A stretch of DNA of 64,000 bases. Source: Nonomuraea glycinis. Lineage in GTDB: Bacteria; Actinomycetota; Actinomycetes; Streptosporangiales; Streptosporangiaceae. Positions within the stretch are counted from its first letter, which is position 1. The number at the start of each line of letters is the position of its first letter. Positions 27,532 through 36,449 of the stretch are shown piece by piece. The notes under the pieces were generated by a model. It did no database searches and had not been told where the DNA came from. It was given only the letters and a program-made list of their open reading frames with translations. A program made the position numbers and the translations under genes. Location of the stretch: assembly GCF_014646515.1 (NCBI RefSeq), contig NZ_BMNK01000003.1, positions 372,001 through 436,000 on the forward strand, read 5' to 3'.

Positions 27532-28533
27532 ATGCCGGACGTGATTGTGAACAAGGCGATCTACTGCGATGGCGTGCGCCAGACCATCAGCGGCGACATC
27601 AGTGACGCGGTCACCGACGCCCGTGGCCGGGGCGACTGCTTTCTGTGGATCGGCCTGCACGAGCCGACACAGGAGGAGTTCGACCTCATCACCGGCGAGG
27701 TGAGCCTGCACCCGCTGGCGGTGGAGGACGCCATCCATGCCCATCAGCGGCCCAAGCTGGAGCGTTACGGCGACACCCTGTTCATCGTGCTCAAGCCGCT
27801 GCTTTACATGGAGGAGACCTCCGACATCGAGGTCGGCGAGATCAACCTGTTCCTGGGCCGTGACTTCGTCATCAGCGTCCGCCACGGCCAGGCCAACCCG
27901 CTGGGCGGGGTGCGCCGCCGCATCGAGTCCGACGCCGGCCTCTTGGCCGCCGGCCCGGCGGGGGTGCTGTACGCGATCTGCGACGAGGTCGTCGACACCT
28001 ACTCGCGCGTCTCCCACGAGATCGAAGGCGATCTCATCGCCCTGGAGCATCGCGTCTTCAGCGGCGAACACACTGACGTCACCGCTGACATCTACTCGCT
28101 CAAACGGGAGGTGCTGGAGTTCCGCACCGCCCAGGATCCGTTGATCCCGGTGTTGGAGGAGATCGTCAGAGGGCGGGTCGAGTTGTGCACGGCCAACCGG
28201 GAGCAGTTCCGCGACGTCCTGGACCACCTGCTGCGCGTGGACGCCCGGATCGACGAGTACAACGAACTGCTCACCAGCGTCCTGAACGCCCACCTTGCCC
28301 TGGTGGGCCGCGAGCAGAGCGCAGCGGCCATGCAGCAGAACGCCGACATGCGCAAGATCTCCTCGTGGGCGGCCCTCGTCGCCGTACCCACCATGATCGC
28401 CGGAATCTACGGGATGAACTTCGATTACATGCCCGAACTGCACTGGCTGCTCGGCTACCCCTTCAGCCTGGGCGTCATGGTCGTGGCCGCGCTCATCGTC
28501 CACCGACTGCTGCGCAAGAGCGGATGGCTGTGA
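27532..28533 (+). CDS. corA: CorA-family magnesium/cobalt channel
   Basis: A 333-residue CorA/MIT protein: a long N-terminal cytoplasmic domain and coiled coil, then two C-terminal membrane helices with the pore signature YGMNF between the first helix and the periplasmic loop. It passes Mg2+ (or Co2+/Ni2+) into the cell as a pentamer. ATG 27532 is preferred; the upstream in-frame extension to 27355 has no family similarity. Confidence 0.92.
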   Translation: MPDVIVNKAIYCDGVRQTISGDISDAVTDARGRGDCFLWIGLHEPTQEEFDLITGEVSLHPLAVEDAIHAHQRPKLERYGDTLFIVLKPLLYMEETSDIEVGEINLFLGRDFVISVRHGQANPLGGVRRRIESDAGLLAAGPAGVLYAICDEVVDTYSRVSHEIEGDLIALEHRVFSGEHTDVTADIYSLKREVLEFRTAQDPLIPVLEEIVRGRVELCTANREQFRDVLDHLLRVDARIDEYNELLTSVLNAHLALVGREQSAAAMQQNADMRKISSWAALVAVPTMIAGIYGMNFDYMPELHWLLGYPFSLGVMVVAALIVHRLLRKSGWL

Positions 28534-28661
28534 GAACCCCCCGCTTCTTCCGTTACCGGCCTTCCGCCGGAAGGCTCCTGCTCGCCGCGGTCATCGTCTG
28601 GATCGCCCTGCTGACGCTCGTCATCCTGCTCGACCCCCATGGCTCGGGCCCTCTTCCGTAA
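28524..28661 (+). CDS. Small single-pass membrane protein overlapping corA
   Basis: A 45-residue frame (43 from GTG 28530) in a GTGA overlap with the corA stop. The basic N-terminus (RTPRFFRYRPSAGR) precedes one hydrophobic helix (LLLAAVIVWIALLTLVILL). Overlap and membrane character suggest a CorA-linked miniprotein. No homologue family recognised. Confidence 0.5.
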   Translation: MAVRTPRFFRYRPSAGRLLLAAVIVWIALLTLVILLDPHGSGPLP

Positions 28662-28694
28662 CCGCGATGGACAGACATGTGCCGGATCCTGGCA

Positions 28695-28816
28695 GACCTA
28701 CCTGCGGACCCAGCGGTGGTAGGCGTCCAGGTCGACGTTGCTGCCGCAGAGGATGGTGGCCACGTGGCGGCCGGCGAACCGATCAGGGTCCTCCAGAACG
28801 GCGGCGACGCCGAGGG
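28695..28816. repeat. Left copy of a 122-bp direct repeat (3' end of the PLP-lyase gene)
   Basis: Identical to 29729-29850 except at one base (28770 versus 29804). On the minus strand it encodes the last 39 codons and stop of the ammonia-lyase-like gene, with nothing of the rest, so it is a duplicated gene tail. Together the copies bracket the toxin-antitoxin pair. Confidence 0.9.
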
Positions 28817-28835
28817 GCCATGACATCGATATGAC

Positions 28836-28865
28836 TTGAAAGGCATATGGCTTCAATGACATAAT
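28836..28865 (+). promoter_or_regulatory. Promoter of the toxin-antitoxin operon
   Basis: TTGAAA (28836-28841), an 18-nt spacer and CATAAT (28860-28865). The predicted start point falls next to GTG 28873, implying a leaderless mRNA. TTGAA and TTCAA arms around a CATATG centre could form the autoregulatory operator. Confidence 0.55.
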
Positions 28866-28872
28866 GAAGTCT

Positions 28873-29281
28873 GTGGACATCGATTGGCCGGCCGAAATTC
28901 GGCACGTGGCTTGACCGGCTCGAAGCAGAAGCCGGAGCAGGCGACCAGCGATCCAAGCTGCTGCTGGTGTTCACGGCCCGTGCCTTGGATCAGCTTCGGC
29001 ATTTGACCGAGCCGCCAACCCCTGAGGAGGAAACGGCCACGTTGCGGTGGGTTCGTCAGTCGCGCCGCCATCAACTTTGGCGGGTGTCGCACGCCTACCA
29101 CCCGGAGGTGGCAGTGCGATTGATCTGCTGGTTTCCACCGAACACGGGGAAGGCCGTCGTGGCGCTGTTTGCCGGAGACAAGGCGAAACTGGGAGATCTG
29201 TTCTACGACAGCGTGGCCACACGTGCCGATGGACTGATCGATCAGTGGAAGCGGGAGACTGCGTTTGAGGAGAAGCCATGA
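28873..29281 (+). pseudogene. HigB/RelE-like toxin gene with apparent +1 frameshift
   Basis: From GTG 28873 the frame reads VDIDWPAEIR and then stops at TGA 28912-28914. Moving one base at about 28903 restores TWLDRLEAEAGAGDQRSK and runs on through an intact C-terminal part to the TGA at 29279-29281, including RWVRQSRRHQLWRVSHAY and ALFAGDKAKLGDLFYDS, typical of HigB-like RNase toxins. Either the gene is inactivated by a one-base insertion, a sequencing error is present, or translation begins internally (GTG 28967 gives 104 residues). The stop overlaps the antitoxin ATG. Confidence 0.65.
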
Positions 29282-29655
29282 CCAAGCCTGAGACAACCTT
29301 CGTCCGTGGCAATGAGCACCTGGATCGGCTGCTCGCCGATCCCGACCTTGCCGCAGACGTTGCCGTGGCGCACAAGGCGGCCGAGGAGATGGACCGTGTC
29401 CACGCCATGAACCTGGCGATGATCCGCAAGGCCGGACAGATGACCCAAGCCGAGGTGGCCAAGAAACTCGGCGTGGGACAGGGCGTGGTATCTCGGCTGG
29501 AGAACCGCAACGACATGCTGTTGTCCACCCTGTTCGACTACCTCACGGCGACGGGAGCCGAAAGTGCCAGCATCGTCGTGACCGTCCATGGTCGCCGCAT
29601 CGAACTTGACCTGGCACAGCTGGGCAACACTTCCTCTGAACGGCGATCAGCCTGA
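29278..29655 (+). CDS. HigA-like XRE antitoxin
   Basis: A 125-residue helix-turn-helix protein (MTQAEVAKKLGVGQGVVSRLENR, about residues 56-78), a typical antitoxin and operon repressor of type II HigBA/RelBE-like modules in which the toxin gene comes first. It begins in an ATGA overlap with the toxin. The C-terminal SIVVTVHGRRIELDL is family-typical. The antitoxin frame is intact although the toxin appears frame-shifted. Confidence 0.85.
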   Translation: MTKPETTFVRGNEHLDRLLADPDLAADVAVAHKAAEEMDRVHAMNLAMIRKAGQMTQAEVAKKLGVGQGVVSRLENRNDMLLSTLFDYLTATGAESASIVVTVHGRRIELDLAQLGNTSSERRSA

Positions 29656-29728
29656 TTCGTCCTTTCCAAGTAGAGCGATGTCCGGGCCGAACTCGTGGCG
29701 GACTCCGGTAGTCCTGGTCGGCTCCGGT

Positions 29729-29850
29729 GACCTACCTGCGGACCCAGCGGTGGTAGGCGTCCAGGTCGACGTTGCTGCCGCAGAGGATGGTGGCCACGTG
29801 GCGTCCGGCGAACCGATCAGGGTCCTCCAGAACGGCGGCGACGCCGAGGG
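29729..29850. repeat. Right copy of the 122-bp direct repeat
   Basis: This copy is the native 3' end of the PLP-lyase gene. The offset to the left copy is exactly 1,034 bp and one base differs. Confidence 0.9.
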
Positions 29851-30724
29851 CCGCCGAGGGTTCGACGACGAGCCCCGCGTGTTCTAGGAGCATCCGCATG
29901 CCCGCGATGATCGACGTCTCCTGGACCAGGACGGCGTCGTCGGCCACCTGGAGGAGGTCGTCCAGGACCGCGGGGATGGGGTGGCGGCCGGCGACGCCGT
30001 CGGCGATGGTGTCGGTGGAATCGGTGGTGATGACCCGGCGCTCGTGCCAGGAGCGGGTCATCGCGGGTGCGCCGAGGGGCTGTACGCAGATCACCTCGAC
30101 CGCCGGCAGCAAGGTCTTCAGGACGTGGCCCACGCCGGTGGCCATGGCGCCGCCGCCCAAGGCGATCAGGACGGTGTCGAAGGTGGGCGTACCGGTCGCC
30201 AACTCCAGGCCGATGGTCGCGGCGCCCTCGCAGGTCTCGATGTCCAGGCTGTCCTCGACCAAGCGGATGCCGCGCTGTCGCGCGATGGTCGCCGCCTGCT
30301 CGCGGGCCGTGTCGAAGTCGCCTTCCACCAGCTCCAGCTCCGCGCCCAGGGCGCGGATGCGATCGAGTTTGGCCGTGGGCGCCCGGCGCGAGGCCACGAC
30401 CGTCACGTCGAGGCCACGGCGGCGACCCGACCAGGCGAGCGCCTGGCCGAGGTTGCCGGCGCTCGCGCACACCACGGCTGACCGGCCCTGGTCGGCCAGC
30501 AGGCTCGCGACCAGTTCGGTGCCCCGGCCCTTGAAGCTGCGGACCGGGTTCGCCGTCTCCAGCTTGATGCTCACCGTGCAGCCAAGGTGGCCGGCCAGCG
30601 CGTCGCACTCGTACAGCGGGGTGTCCAGGAAACTCGGGTCGATCACCTGGCGAGCCGCGCGGATCCGGTCAAGGTTCAGGCGCGTGTTGAGCACGAACGG
30701 GTCCATAGCCCCAAATTTCATCAC
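29732..30724 (-). CDS. PLP-dependent threonine/serine ammonia-lyase-like enzyme
   Basis: A 330-residue fold-type II PLP enzyme. The lysine forming the internal aldimine is in NPVRSFKGRG, and the phosphate-binding glycine loop is ALGGGAMATG. It should deaminate or racemise Thr/Ser-type amino acids. It lacks the regulatory ACT domain, so it is a catabolic type. Start may be ATG 30724, 30721 or 30706 (MDPFVLN). Its last 122 bp are duplicated downstream beyond the toxin-antitoxin pair. Confidence 0.87.
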   Translation of the reverse strand: MMKFGAMDPFVLNTRLNLDRIRAARQVIDPSFLDTPLYECDALAGHLGCTVSIKLETANPVRSFKGRGTELVASLLADQGRSAVVCASAGNLGQALAWSGRRRGLDVTVVASRRAPTAKLDRIRALGAELELVEGDFDTAREQAATIARQRGIRLVEDSLDIETCEGAATIGLELATGTPTFDTVLIALGGGAMATGVGHVLKTLLPAVEVICVQPLGAPAMTRSWHERRVITTDSTDTIADGVAGRHPIPAVLDDLLQVADDAVLVQETSIIAGMRMLLEHAGLVVEPSAALGVAAVLEDPDRFAGRHVATILCGSNVDLDAYHRWVRR

Positions 30725-30773
30725 TCACAGTGCCAACCCGCCGAACCTCCACCCGGCGCGTCGGGCCGAGAGG

Positions 30774-31622
30774 TCAAGCCCGGTCCGGTCCGCGGCGGTC
30801 GAGTGCGACTCGAACCCGGTTGAGTCCCTCCGCTCGCCAGTGGTGCCTGTCGGGAAACTGGTCGTCCCGGCGCCAGCGCCAGGTCGAGAACAACGCCCAC
30901 ATCACCGCGCGGCACTGGTGGATCAGATCGTGGTCGGCCTCCGGATAGTGCTCGTCGACGTCTTCGGGGGCGTGGGCGAGGTCGAACTCGATCGGCCCAA
31001 CGCAGCACGTCGCGAGGTCCACGAAGAGCGGCCCTCTCCTCGTGTTGAGCAGGTTGCCCGGATGCGGCTCGCCGTGCAGCAACTGCTCGCCGGCCTCCCC
31101 GCCGCTGATCGCGGCGCTCACGCTCCTGAGTGTGCTGCTGAGGAGCTCCCGGTCGGGGCCGGACAGCTCCGGCGTCTGCTCCCGGTCGCTCACCTCGCTC
31201 AGCGCGCCGGCGATGCGCTCGGTGACGTGCGGCGCCTTCAGATCGACCTTGCGCAGGGCGGCATGGTGCCGCATGAGCGCGTCCGCGTAGTCGGCGGGTG
31301 CGATCTCCGCCCCCACCGGTTCGTAGTAGGTCCAGAACGAGAGGACGAAGTCATCACGCAGGTGGACTCGGGGGTCGACCCGAGGATCAAGCTCAGCCAC
31401 CGGGCCGTCGACTTCGGCGAGACGGCGAGCGACCTCGACTTCGAACGCGAAGTCGGCTCGATGCGCCGAGGGTGCGACCCGAACGAGAACATCGCAAGGG
31501 ACCAGGCGCATCGCGATGCGGTCCGAGTCGTGGATGACGACCGCATCGTCGACCTCAAGGCCCAGCGCAGAAGCAGCCGCCCCCGCGGTCTCGACCGCGC
31601 GCCGGGTGTCCGATGTCTCCAT
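30774..31622 (-). CDS. Aminoglycoside phosphotransferase (APH) family kinase
   Basis: A 282-residue small-molecule kinase. The Brenner-like motif LLHGEPHPGNLL carries the catalytic position as Glu rather than the usual Asp (HGD), followed by LFVDLATCCVGPIEFDLA with the metal-binding Asp. The family phosphorylates antibiotics, choline, homoserine and similar compounds. The HGE variant occurs in some actinobacterial APH-like proteins, but the substrate is unknown. Confidence 0.82.
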   Translation of the reverse strand: METSDTRRAVETAGAAASALGLEVDDAVVIHDSDRIAMRLVPCDVLVRVAPSAHRADFAFEVEVARRLAEVDGPVAELDPRVDPRVHLRDDFVLSFWTYYEPVGAEIAPADYADALMRHHAALRKVDLKAPHVTERIAGALSEVSDREQTPELSGPDRELLSSTLRSVSAAISGGEAGEQLLHGEPHPGNLLNTRRGPLFVDLATCCVGPIEFDLAHAPEDVDEHYPEADHDLIHQCRAVMWALFSTWRWRRDDQFPDRHHWRAEGLNRVRVALDRRGPDRA

Positions 31623-31869
31623 ACCGTTCTCCTTTGATCGTTGAGTACACGTCCAGGGACCACAACGACGTCCTCAATGTCTACCGAGATTCGGGTGGCA
31701 CACGTGCCAATCCACCAGTCGCTACGGTGCATCCTGTCCGAATATGGGCGATTACTGGCCGGACGAAGGCGGTACCGCCCGCCGATCGGCAGGCAGCATG
31801 AAGTCGGACACATGGTTCAAAATCCGGCAGGCGTCCACGGTCGGCACACTTCCTGGAAGGTCAAAGGTC

Positions 31870-32508
31870 ATGCCCGAGATCATCGCGGGGCTGGAGATTC
31901 CTGAGACAGCGGCGGTCGCTGAAGCGACCAGGCTCACCCAGGAGACGACCAGCCCTCTCATCTACCACCACTCCCGGCGGGTCTTCTTCTTCGGCCTCAT
32001 CCACGCACACAGGCTGAGCGTGAAACCGGACCCGGAGCTGCTCTACCTGGCGGCCATGTTCCACGACACCGGCCTGCTGACTCCCTTTTCCGATGTCGAG
32101 CAGCGCTTCGAAGTGGACGGCGCCGACCACGCGCGTAAGTTCCTCCTGGACCGGGGTTTCTCGCCGGCCGCCGCCGATACCGTCTGGACGGCGATCGCCC
32201 TGCACACCACGCCGGGCATCCCCGGCCGGATGGCCCCGGAGATCGCGACCACCCACCTCGGCGTCCTGACCGACCTGCTCGGCTTGGGCTGGGACGGCCT
32301 GGACCACGATCAGGTGGACGAAATCCTCGCCGTCCACCCACGGGGGGACTTCAAGAACGAGTTCCTGCGCACCTACGTCGACGGGCTCAAGAACCGCCCC
32401 GAAACCACGAACGGCACCGTGAACTCCGACGTGCTCGAACACTTCATCCCGGACTTCCAGCGCACGAAGACAGTCGAACGCATCATCGGCTCACCATGGC
32501 CGAGCTAA
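31870..32508 (+). CDS. HD-domain phosphohydrolase, cyanamide-hydratase-like
   Basis: A 212-residue HD fold: YHHSRRVFFFGLIHAHR supplies the first His, FHDTGL the HD doublet (near residue 64), and later His/Asp residues complete the metal site (ALHTTPGI). It resembles the cyanamide hydratase/phosphohydrolase subgroup. ATG 31870 is preferred because conservation begins there; in-frame starts exist at 31801 and 31744. No neighbour indicates a substrate. Confidence 0.82.
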   Translation: MPEIIAGLEIPETAAVAEATRLTQETTSPLIYHHSRRVFFFGLIHAHRLSVKPDPELLYLAAMFHDTGLLTPFSDVEQRFEVDGADHARKFLLDRGFSPAAADTVWTAIALHTTPGIPGRMAPEIATTHLGVLTDLLGLGWDGLDHDQVDEILAVHPRGDFKNEFLRTYVDGLKNRPETTNGTVNSDVLEHFIPDFQRTKTVERIIGSPWPS

Positions 32509-32598
32509 CAGTCCATGGTGGCGTGGCATCCGGCGTCGACCGGTTATTGAACAGAGACTCCCGCCCGATAAGATCACGGGAGCCGTCGGAGGTCGTTC

Positions 32599-32925
32599 AT
32601 GAGAATGATTCCACTGTCGTGGTCCCATGCACTGGCTACAGGCGCTGCCCTGGTAACACTCGTAAGCTGCTCCACTCCCGGGGACAAGGAATTGTTTCAT
32701 GTGGTCAACGAGACGGGGGAGACGCTGACGTTACGCTGGAAAACCAACCCTGTCCCTTTGGCGACTCTTACGCCAGGTGGGGGCACGTCGGTAGGGGTTC
32801 ACCCCTCACGCTGTACGAATCCCGACCACCAAATCGTTCTTTCAGCTTCGAGTGAAGCGAACAATAACTATGAATATGGCCCTGGCGTGTGCCCTGGCGC
32901 GATGTGGAAGATCCGCGATCGCTGA
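32599..32925 (+). CDS. Small putative lipoprotein
   Basis: A 108-residue protein with a signal sequence and lipobox LVSC (Cys near residue 24), then a short beta-rich domain (FHVVNETGETLTLRW). I recognise no family. Probably anchored on the outer face of the membrane. Confidence 0.65.
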   Translation: MRMIPLSWSHALATGAALVTLVSCSTPGDKELFHVVNETGETLTLRWKTNPVPLATLTPGGGTSVGVHPSRCTNPDHQIVLSASSEANNNYEYGPGVCPGAMWKIRDR

Positions 32926-33039
32926 TCGACAGCTCCTTCACTTCCTTCCCCGCATAGCGTCCCGCGGAGCGCGACGCCGTCCCCTGCGGAATTTGCCCCA
33001 CTCGCGGGGGTCCGGGGGCCGGAGGCCACCGGCGAGGGG

Positions 33040-33066
33040 GTGCGGGGGAGCTCGGCTCCCCCGCAC
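33040..33066. terminator. GC-rich hairpin downstream of the GH13 gene
   Basis: A 12-bp perfect stem (GTGCGGGGGAGC/GCTCCCCCGCAC) with a TCG loop. There is no U-tract, as is common in actinobacteria. It lies 54 bp beyond the stop of the minus-strand GH13 gene and could terminate both converging transcripts. Confidence 0.55.
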
Positions 33067-33119
33067 AGCGCGGCCCGAGTTCGTAACGCGCGAAGCGCGC
33101 TCAAGCGAGGCCTATGCCG

Positions 33120-34646
33120 TTAACTCGCCGGATGTGGGGCCAGCCAGGCGGTGGTGTCGGGGGGTAGGGCGCCGTCCTCCAGGGGTCCGCTGGTCAGCAG
33201 GATCTCTCCCGCTGGCAGTGGTACGACCTCCGTGCCCAGGTTGGTAACGCAGGTGAGGCCGGAGTCTCGGGTGAAGGCCAGGACAGCCGGGGAGTACGGG
33301 AGCCAGCTCAGGGTCCCGTCACCCAGGTACGAGCGGCGCAGGCGCAGGCCGGTGCGGTAGAGGTTGAGCATGGAGTCGAGGTCGGGGAGCTGAGCTTCGG
33401 CCGAGAGTTTGCGCCAGCTCTCCGGCTGGGGCAGCCACGGCTCCGTGCGGCCGGGGCCGAAGCCGAACGGGGGTTCGTCGCCCGACCAGGGCAGCGGCAC
33501 CCGGCAGCCGTCCCGGCCGGGGTTGGTGCCGCCGGAGCGGGCGTACATCGGGTCCTGGCGCAGCTCGTCCGGCAGGTACTCGACCTCGGGCAGGCCGAGC
33601 TCCTCGCCCTGGTAGACGTACAGGCCGCCGGGCAGGGCCATGGCCAGCAGGGCGGCGGCGCGGGCGCGGCGGTAGCCGAGCTCGGCGTCGGAGGGGGTGC
33701 CGTGCAGGGCGCCGCCGTGGGCGAAGCTGGTGTCGGCGCGGCCGTACCTGGTCACGGGGCGGGTGACGTCGTGGTTGGACAGCACCCACGTCGGCGGGGC
33801 GCCGACGGGGGCGTGGGTGGCGAGGGTGAGGTCGATGACCCGGCGCAGCTCCGCGGGGTCCCAGGGGCAGGACAGGAAGTCGAAGTTGAAGGCGGTGTGC
33901 AGCTCGTCGGGGCGCAGGTAGCGGGCGAAGCGTTCCTGATCGGGCAGCCACAGCTCGCCGATCAGGACGCGCTCGTCGTAGGAGTCGGAGACCTGCCGCC
34001 AGCGGCGGTAGACGTCGTGCACCCCGTCGAGGTCCTCGTAGGCGGTGTCCGACTTGAGCAGCAGGGCCGCCGAGTCGATGCGGACGCCGTCGACGCCGCG
34101 ATCGAACCAGAAGCGGAGCACGTCCTCGAACTCGGCGTGCACCTCCGGGTTGTCCCAGTTGAAGTCCGGCTGTTCGGGAGCGAACAGGTGCAGGTACCAC
34201 TGGCCGTCCGGCACCTGGGTCCAGGCGGGGCCGCCGAAGATGGACCGCCAGTCGTTCGGCTCGTCGCGGAACCAGAAGCGGTCCCTGGTCGACGGGTCGG
34301 TCAGGGCTTCCTGGAACCAGGCGCTGGCGGTGGAGCTGTGGTTCGGCACCACGTCGATGATGACCTTGATGTCCAGCTCGTGCGCCTCGGTGATGAACGC
34401 CTCCGCCTCGGCGAGGGTGCCGAAGACCGGCTCGATGTCGCGGTAGTCGGCCACGTCGTAGCCGCCGTCGGCCATCGGTGACGGATACCACGGGTTCAGC
34501 CAGATGGCGTCGGCGCCGAGGTCTTTCAGGTACGGCAGGCGGGATCGGAGCCCGGCCAGGTCGCCGACACCGTCGCCGTTGCCGTCGGCGAAACTGCGCA
34601 GGTAGACCTGGTAGATCGCGGCCCCCCGCCACCACGTGTTCGGCAT
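33120..34646 (-). CDS. GH13 alpha-glucosidase
   Basis: A 508-residue cytoplasmic GH13 enzyme of the oligo-1,6-glucosidase/alpha-glucosidase group. The nucleophile is D191 (GVRIDSAA), the acid/base E231 (LIGELWL) and the stabiliser D293 (LSNHDVTR); region I is VVPNHSS. It hydrolyses short alpha-gluco-oligosaccharides. ATG 34646 is chosen because AGGA lies 5 nt upstream; a second ATG is at 34652. It lies 2 nt after the permease gene, as the last member of the alpha-glucan uptake operon. Confidence 0.92.
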   Translation of the reverse strand: MPNTWWRGAAIYQVYLRSFADGNGDGVGDLAGLRSRLPYLKDLGADAIWLNPWYPSPMADGGYDVADYRDIEPVFGTLAEAEAFITEAHELDIKVIIDVVPNHSSTASAWFQEALTDPSTRDRFWFRDEPNDWRSIFGGPAWTQVPDGQWYLHLFAPEQPDFNWDNPEVHAEFEDVLRFWFDRGVDGVRIDSAALLLKSDTAYEDLDGVHDVYRRWRQVSDSYDERVLIGELWLPDQERFARYLRPDELHTAFNFDFLSCPWDPAELRRVIDLTLATHAPVGAPPTWVLSNHDVTRPVTRYGRADTSFAHGGALHGTPSDAELGYRRARAAALLAMALPGGLYVYQGEELGLPEVEYLPDELRQDPMYARSGGTNPGRDGCRVPLPWSGDEPPFGFGPGRTEPWLPQPESWRKLSAEAQLPDLDSMLNLYRTGLRLRRSYLGDGTLSWLPYSPAVLAFTRDSGLTCVTNLGTEVVPLPAGEILLTSGPLEDGALPPDTTAWLAPHPAS

Positions 34647-34648
34647 GC

Positions 34649-35581
34649 TCATCCTTTGATGGATCCGGCGGTCAGGCCCGCCATGATGTGACGTTGGAAG
34701 ATGAAGAAGACGATGATCGTCGGGACGCTCGCGACGACCAGGCCGCCCATGATGGCGTTCTGCGAGACCATGCCCGCGGTCTGCGACAGGCCGACGCTGA
34801 GCGTCATCTTGTCGCTGTCGGTCATGACCAGCAGCGGCCAGACGAAGTCCTTGAAGGAGGTGACGATGGTGAAGATGGACACCACGCCGAGGATCGGCCG
34901 GGAGATCGGCAGCACCACCGACCAGAGCACCCGTAGCGGGCCGGCGCCGTCGATCTGCGCCGCCTCGATCAGCTCCCTGGGGATCGAGTCGAAGAAGCGC
35001 TTGAGCAGGAAGATGTTGAACCCGTTGGCCGCCGCGGGGAACCACAGCCCCCACGGATTGTTCAACAATCCCAGGTCCACCACCGTGACGTAGAGCGGGA
35101 TCAGCACGACCATGGCCGGGATCATCAGGGTGGCCAGCATCGCGCCGAGGATGACGCCGCCGAACATCGGCCGCAGCCTCGACAGCGCGTACGCCGCCGA
35201 CACGTCCACCGCCATGCAGAACAGCCACCCGCCGAAGGAGTAGTAGGCGGTGTTCCACAGCAGGGTGCCGAGGTCGAACAGGTCCCACGCCTCGACGTAG
35301 GAGTCCAGGGTGGGCTCGGCCGGGAAGAGGGTCGGCGGCATCTGGGCGATCTCCTCGCCCGTCTTCATGGCGCCGGTGATCATCCAGTAGAGCGGGAAGA
35401 GGAAGATCAGGGTGAAACTCACCACGATCGTGACCAGCACGGCCCAGTAGATCCGCCTGCCCCACCGGCTGTTGAGCTGGAGCGGGGAGATGATCGTACG
35501 GAACTGGGACTCGATCGGTCTGCCACGCCTTCGCCTGGCCCTGCCGCGCCGGGTGCCGGCCCGGGCGCCGACGGAGATCAT
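34649..35581 (-). CDS. Sugar ABC transporter permease 2 (alpha-glucan locus)
   Basis: A 310-residue MalG-type permease. A basic cytoplasmic N-terminus (about 45 residues, RRGRARRRRGRP) precedes six helices; the EAA loop is ELIEAAQIDGAGPLRVLW. The ATG at 35581 overlaps the stop of permease 1 (ATGA). It carries alpha-gluco-oligosaccharides inward with the adjacent components and an unlinked ATPase. Confidence 0.88.
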   Translation of the reverse strand: MISVGARAGTRRGRARRRRGRPIESQFRTIISPLQLNSRWGRRIYWAVLVTIVVSFTLIFLFPLYWMITGAMKTGEEIAQMPPTLFPAEPTLDSYVEAWDLFDLGTLLWNTAYYSFGGWLFCMAVDVSAAYALSRLRPMFGGVILGAMLATLMIPAMVVLIPLYVTVVDLGLLNNPWGLWFPAAANGFNIFLLKRFFDSIPRELIEAAQIDGAGPLRVLWSVVLPISRPILGVVSIFTIVTSFKDFVWPLLVMTDSDKMTLSVGLSQTAGMVSQNAIMGGLVVASVPTIIVFFIFQRHIMAGLTAGSIKG

Positions 35582-36444
35582 GTCTTGTCCTCCCGGGTGA
35601 GCCGGAGCTGGAAGGCGGCGAAGGCGAGCAGCACGATCATGAGCATCATGCCGAGGGCGCCGGCGGAGCCGTAGTTCTGGTAGGTGAACGCGTACTGGAA
35701 CAGCAGGTAGGCGACGGTGACGGTGGAGTTCTCCGGGCCGCCGCCGGTGAGCATGTACGGCTCGATGAAGACCTGCATGGTGGCGACGATCTGGAGCATC
35801 AGCATGAGGAGCAGGATGAGCCGGGTCTGCGGGATCGTGACGTGCCTGATCCGTTTCCAGATACCGGCCCCGTCCAGCTCGGCCGCCTCGTACAGCTCTG
35901 ACGGGATGTTCTGCAGGGCGGCGAGGTAGATGAGCGTGGCGCTGCCCATGTTCATCCAGGTCGAGACGATGACCAGGGAGATCAGGGCGGTGGTCGGGGA
36001 GTCGAGCCAGGCCAGGCCGGGCAGCTGGAAGAAGCCCAGAACCTGGTTGAACAGCCCGGGCCCCGGATCGAAGAACCACCTGAACAGCAGCACCGCGACG
36101 ATCGGCGGCAGCATGACCGGCAGGTAGACCACGAACCTGAGGTAGGCCCGGGCGTGGCGCAACTCGTTGAGCACGACGGCGACGACGAACGGCACGACGT
36201 AGCCGCAGGCCAGCGCGAGGAACGTGAACTGCAGCGTGGCCAGCCAGGCGTCGGCGAAGGCCGGATCGCTGACGGCGTAGCTGAAGTTGTCCAGCCCCAC
36301 CCAGGTGGGCGGGTCGATCAGGTTGGTCGACTGGAAGCTCAGGATGAACTCCCTGGCCATCGGGTACCAGGCGAACACCGCGAAGCAGAGCAGCGCCGCG
36401 CACAGGAACCCGTAGGCCGTCAGATTGCGCCTCAGAACCGGCAT
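35578..36444 (-). CDS. Sugar ABC transporter permease 1 (alpha-glucan locus)
   Basis: A 288-residue MalF-type permease with about six membrane helices and EAA loop ELYEAAELDGAGIWKRI. It follows the binding-protein gene by 5 nt and overlaps permease 2 by 4 nt. No ATPase gene is nearby. Confidence 0.88.
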   Translation of the reverse strand: MPVLRRNLTAYGFLCAALLCFAVFAWYPMAREFILSFQSTNLIDPPTWVGLDNFSYAVSDPAFADAWLATLQFTFLALACGYVVPFVVAVVLNELRHARAYLRFVVYLPVMLPPIVAVLLFRWFFDPGPGLFNQVLGFFQLPGLAWLDSPTTALISLVIVSTWMNMGSATLIYLAALQNIPSELYEAAELDGAGIWKRIRHVTIPQTRLILLLMLMLQIVATMQVFIEPYMLTGGGPENSTVTVAYLLFQYAFTYQNYGSAGALGMMLMIVLLAFAAFQLRLTREDKT

Positions 36445-36449
36445 ACAGG

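Noticed and set aside
28817-29728. The segment between the 122-bp repeats considered as a transposon
   Set aside because: It carries only toxin-antitoxin genes; no transposase, integrase or terminal inverted repeats are visible.
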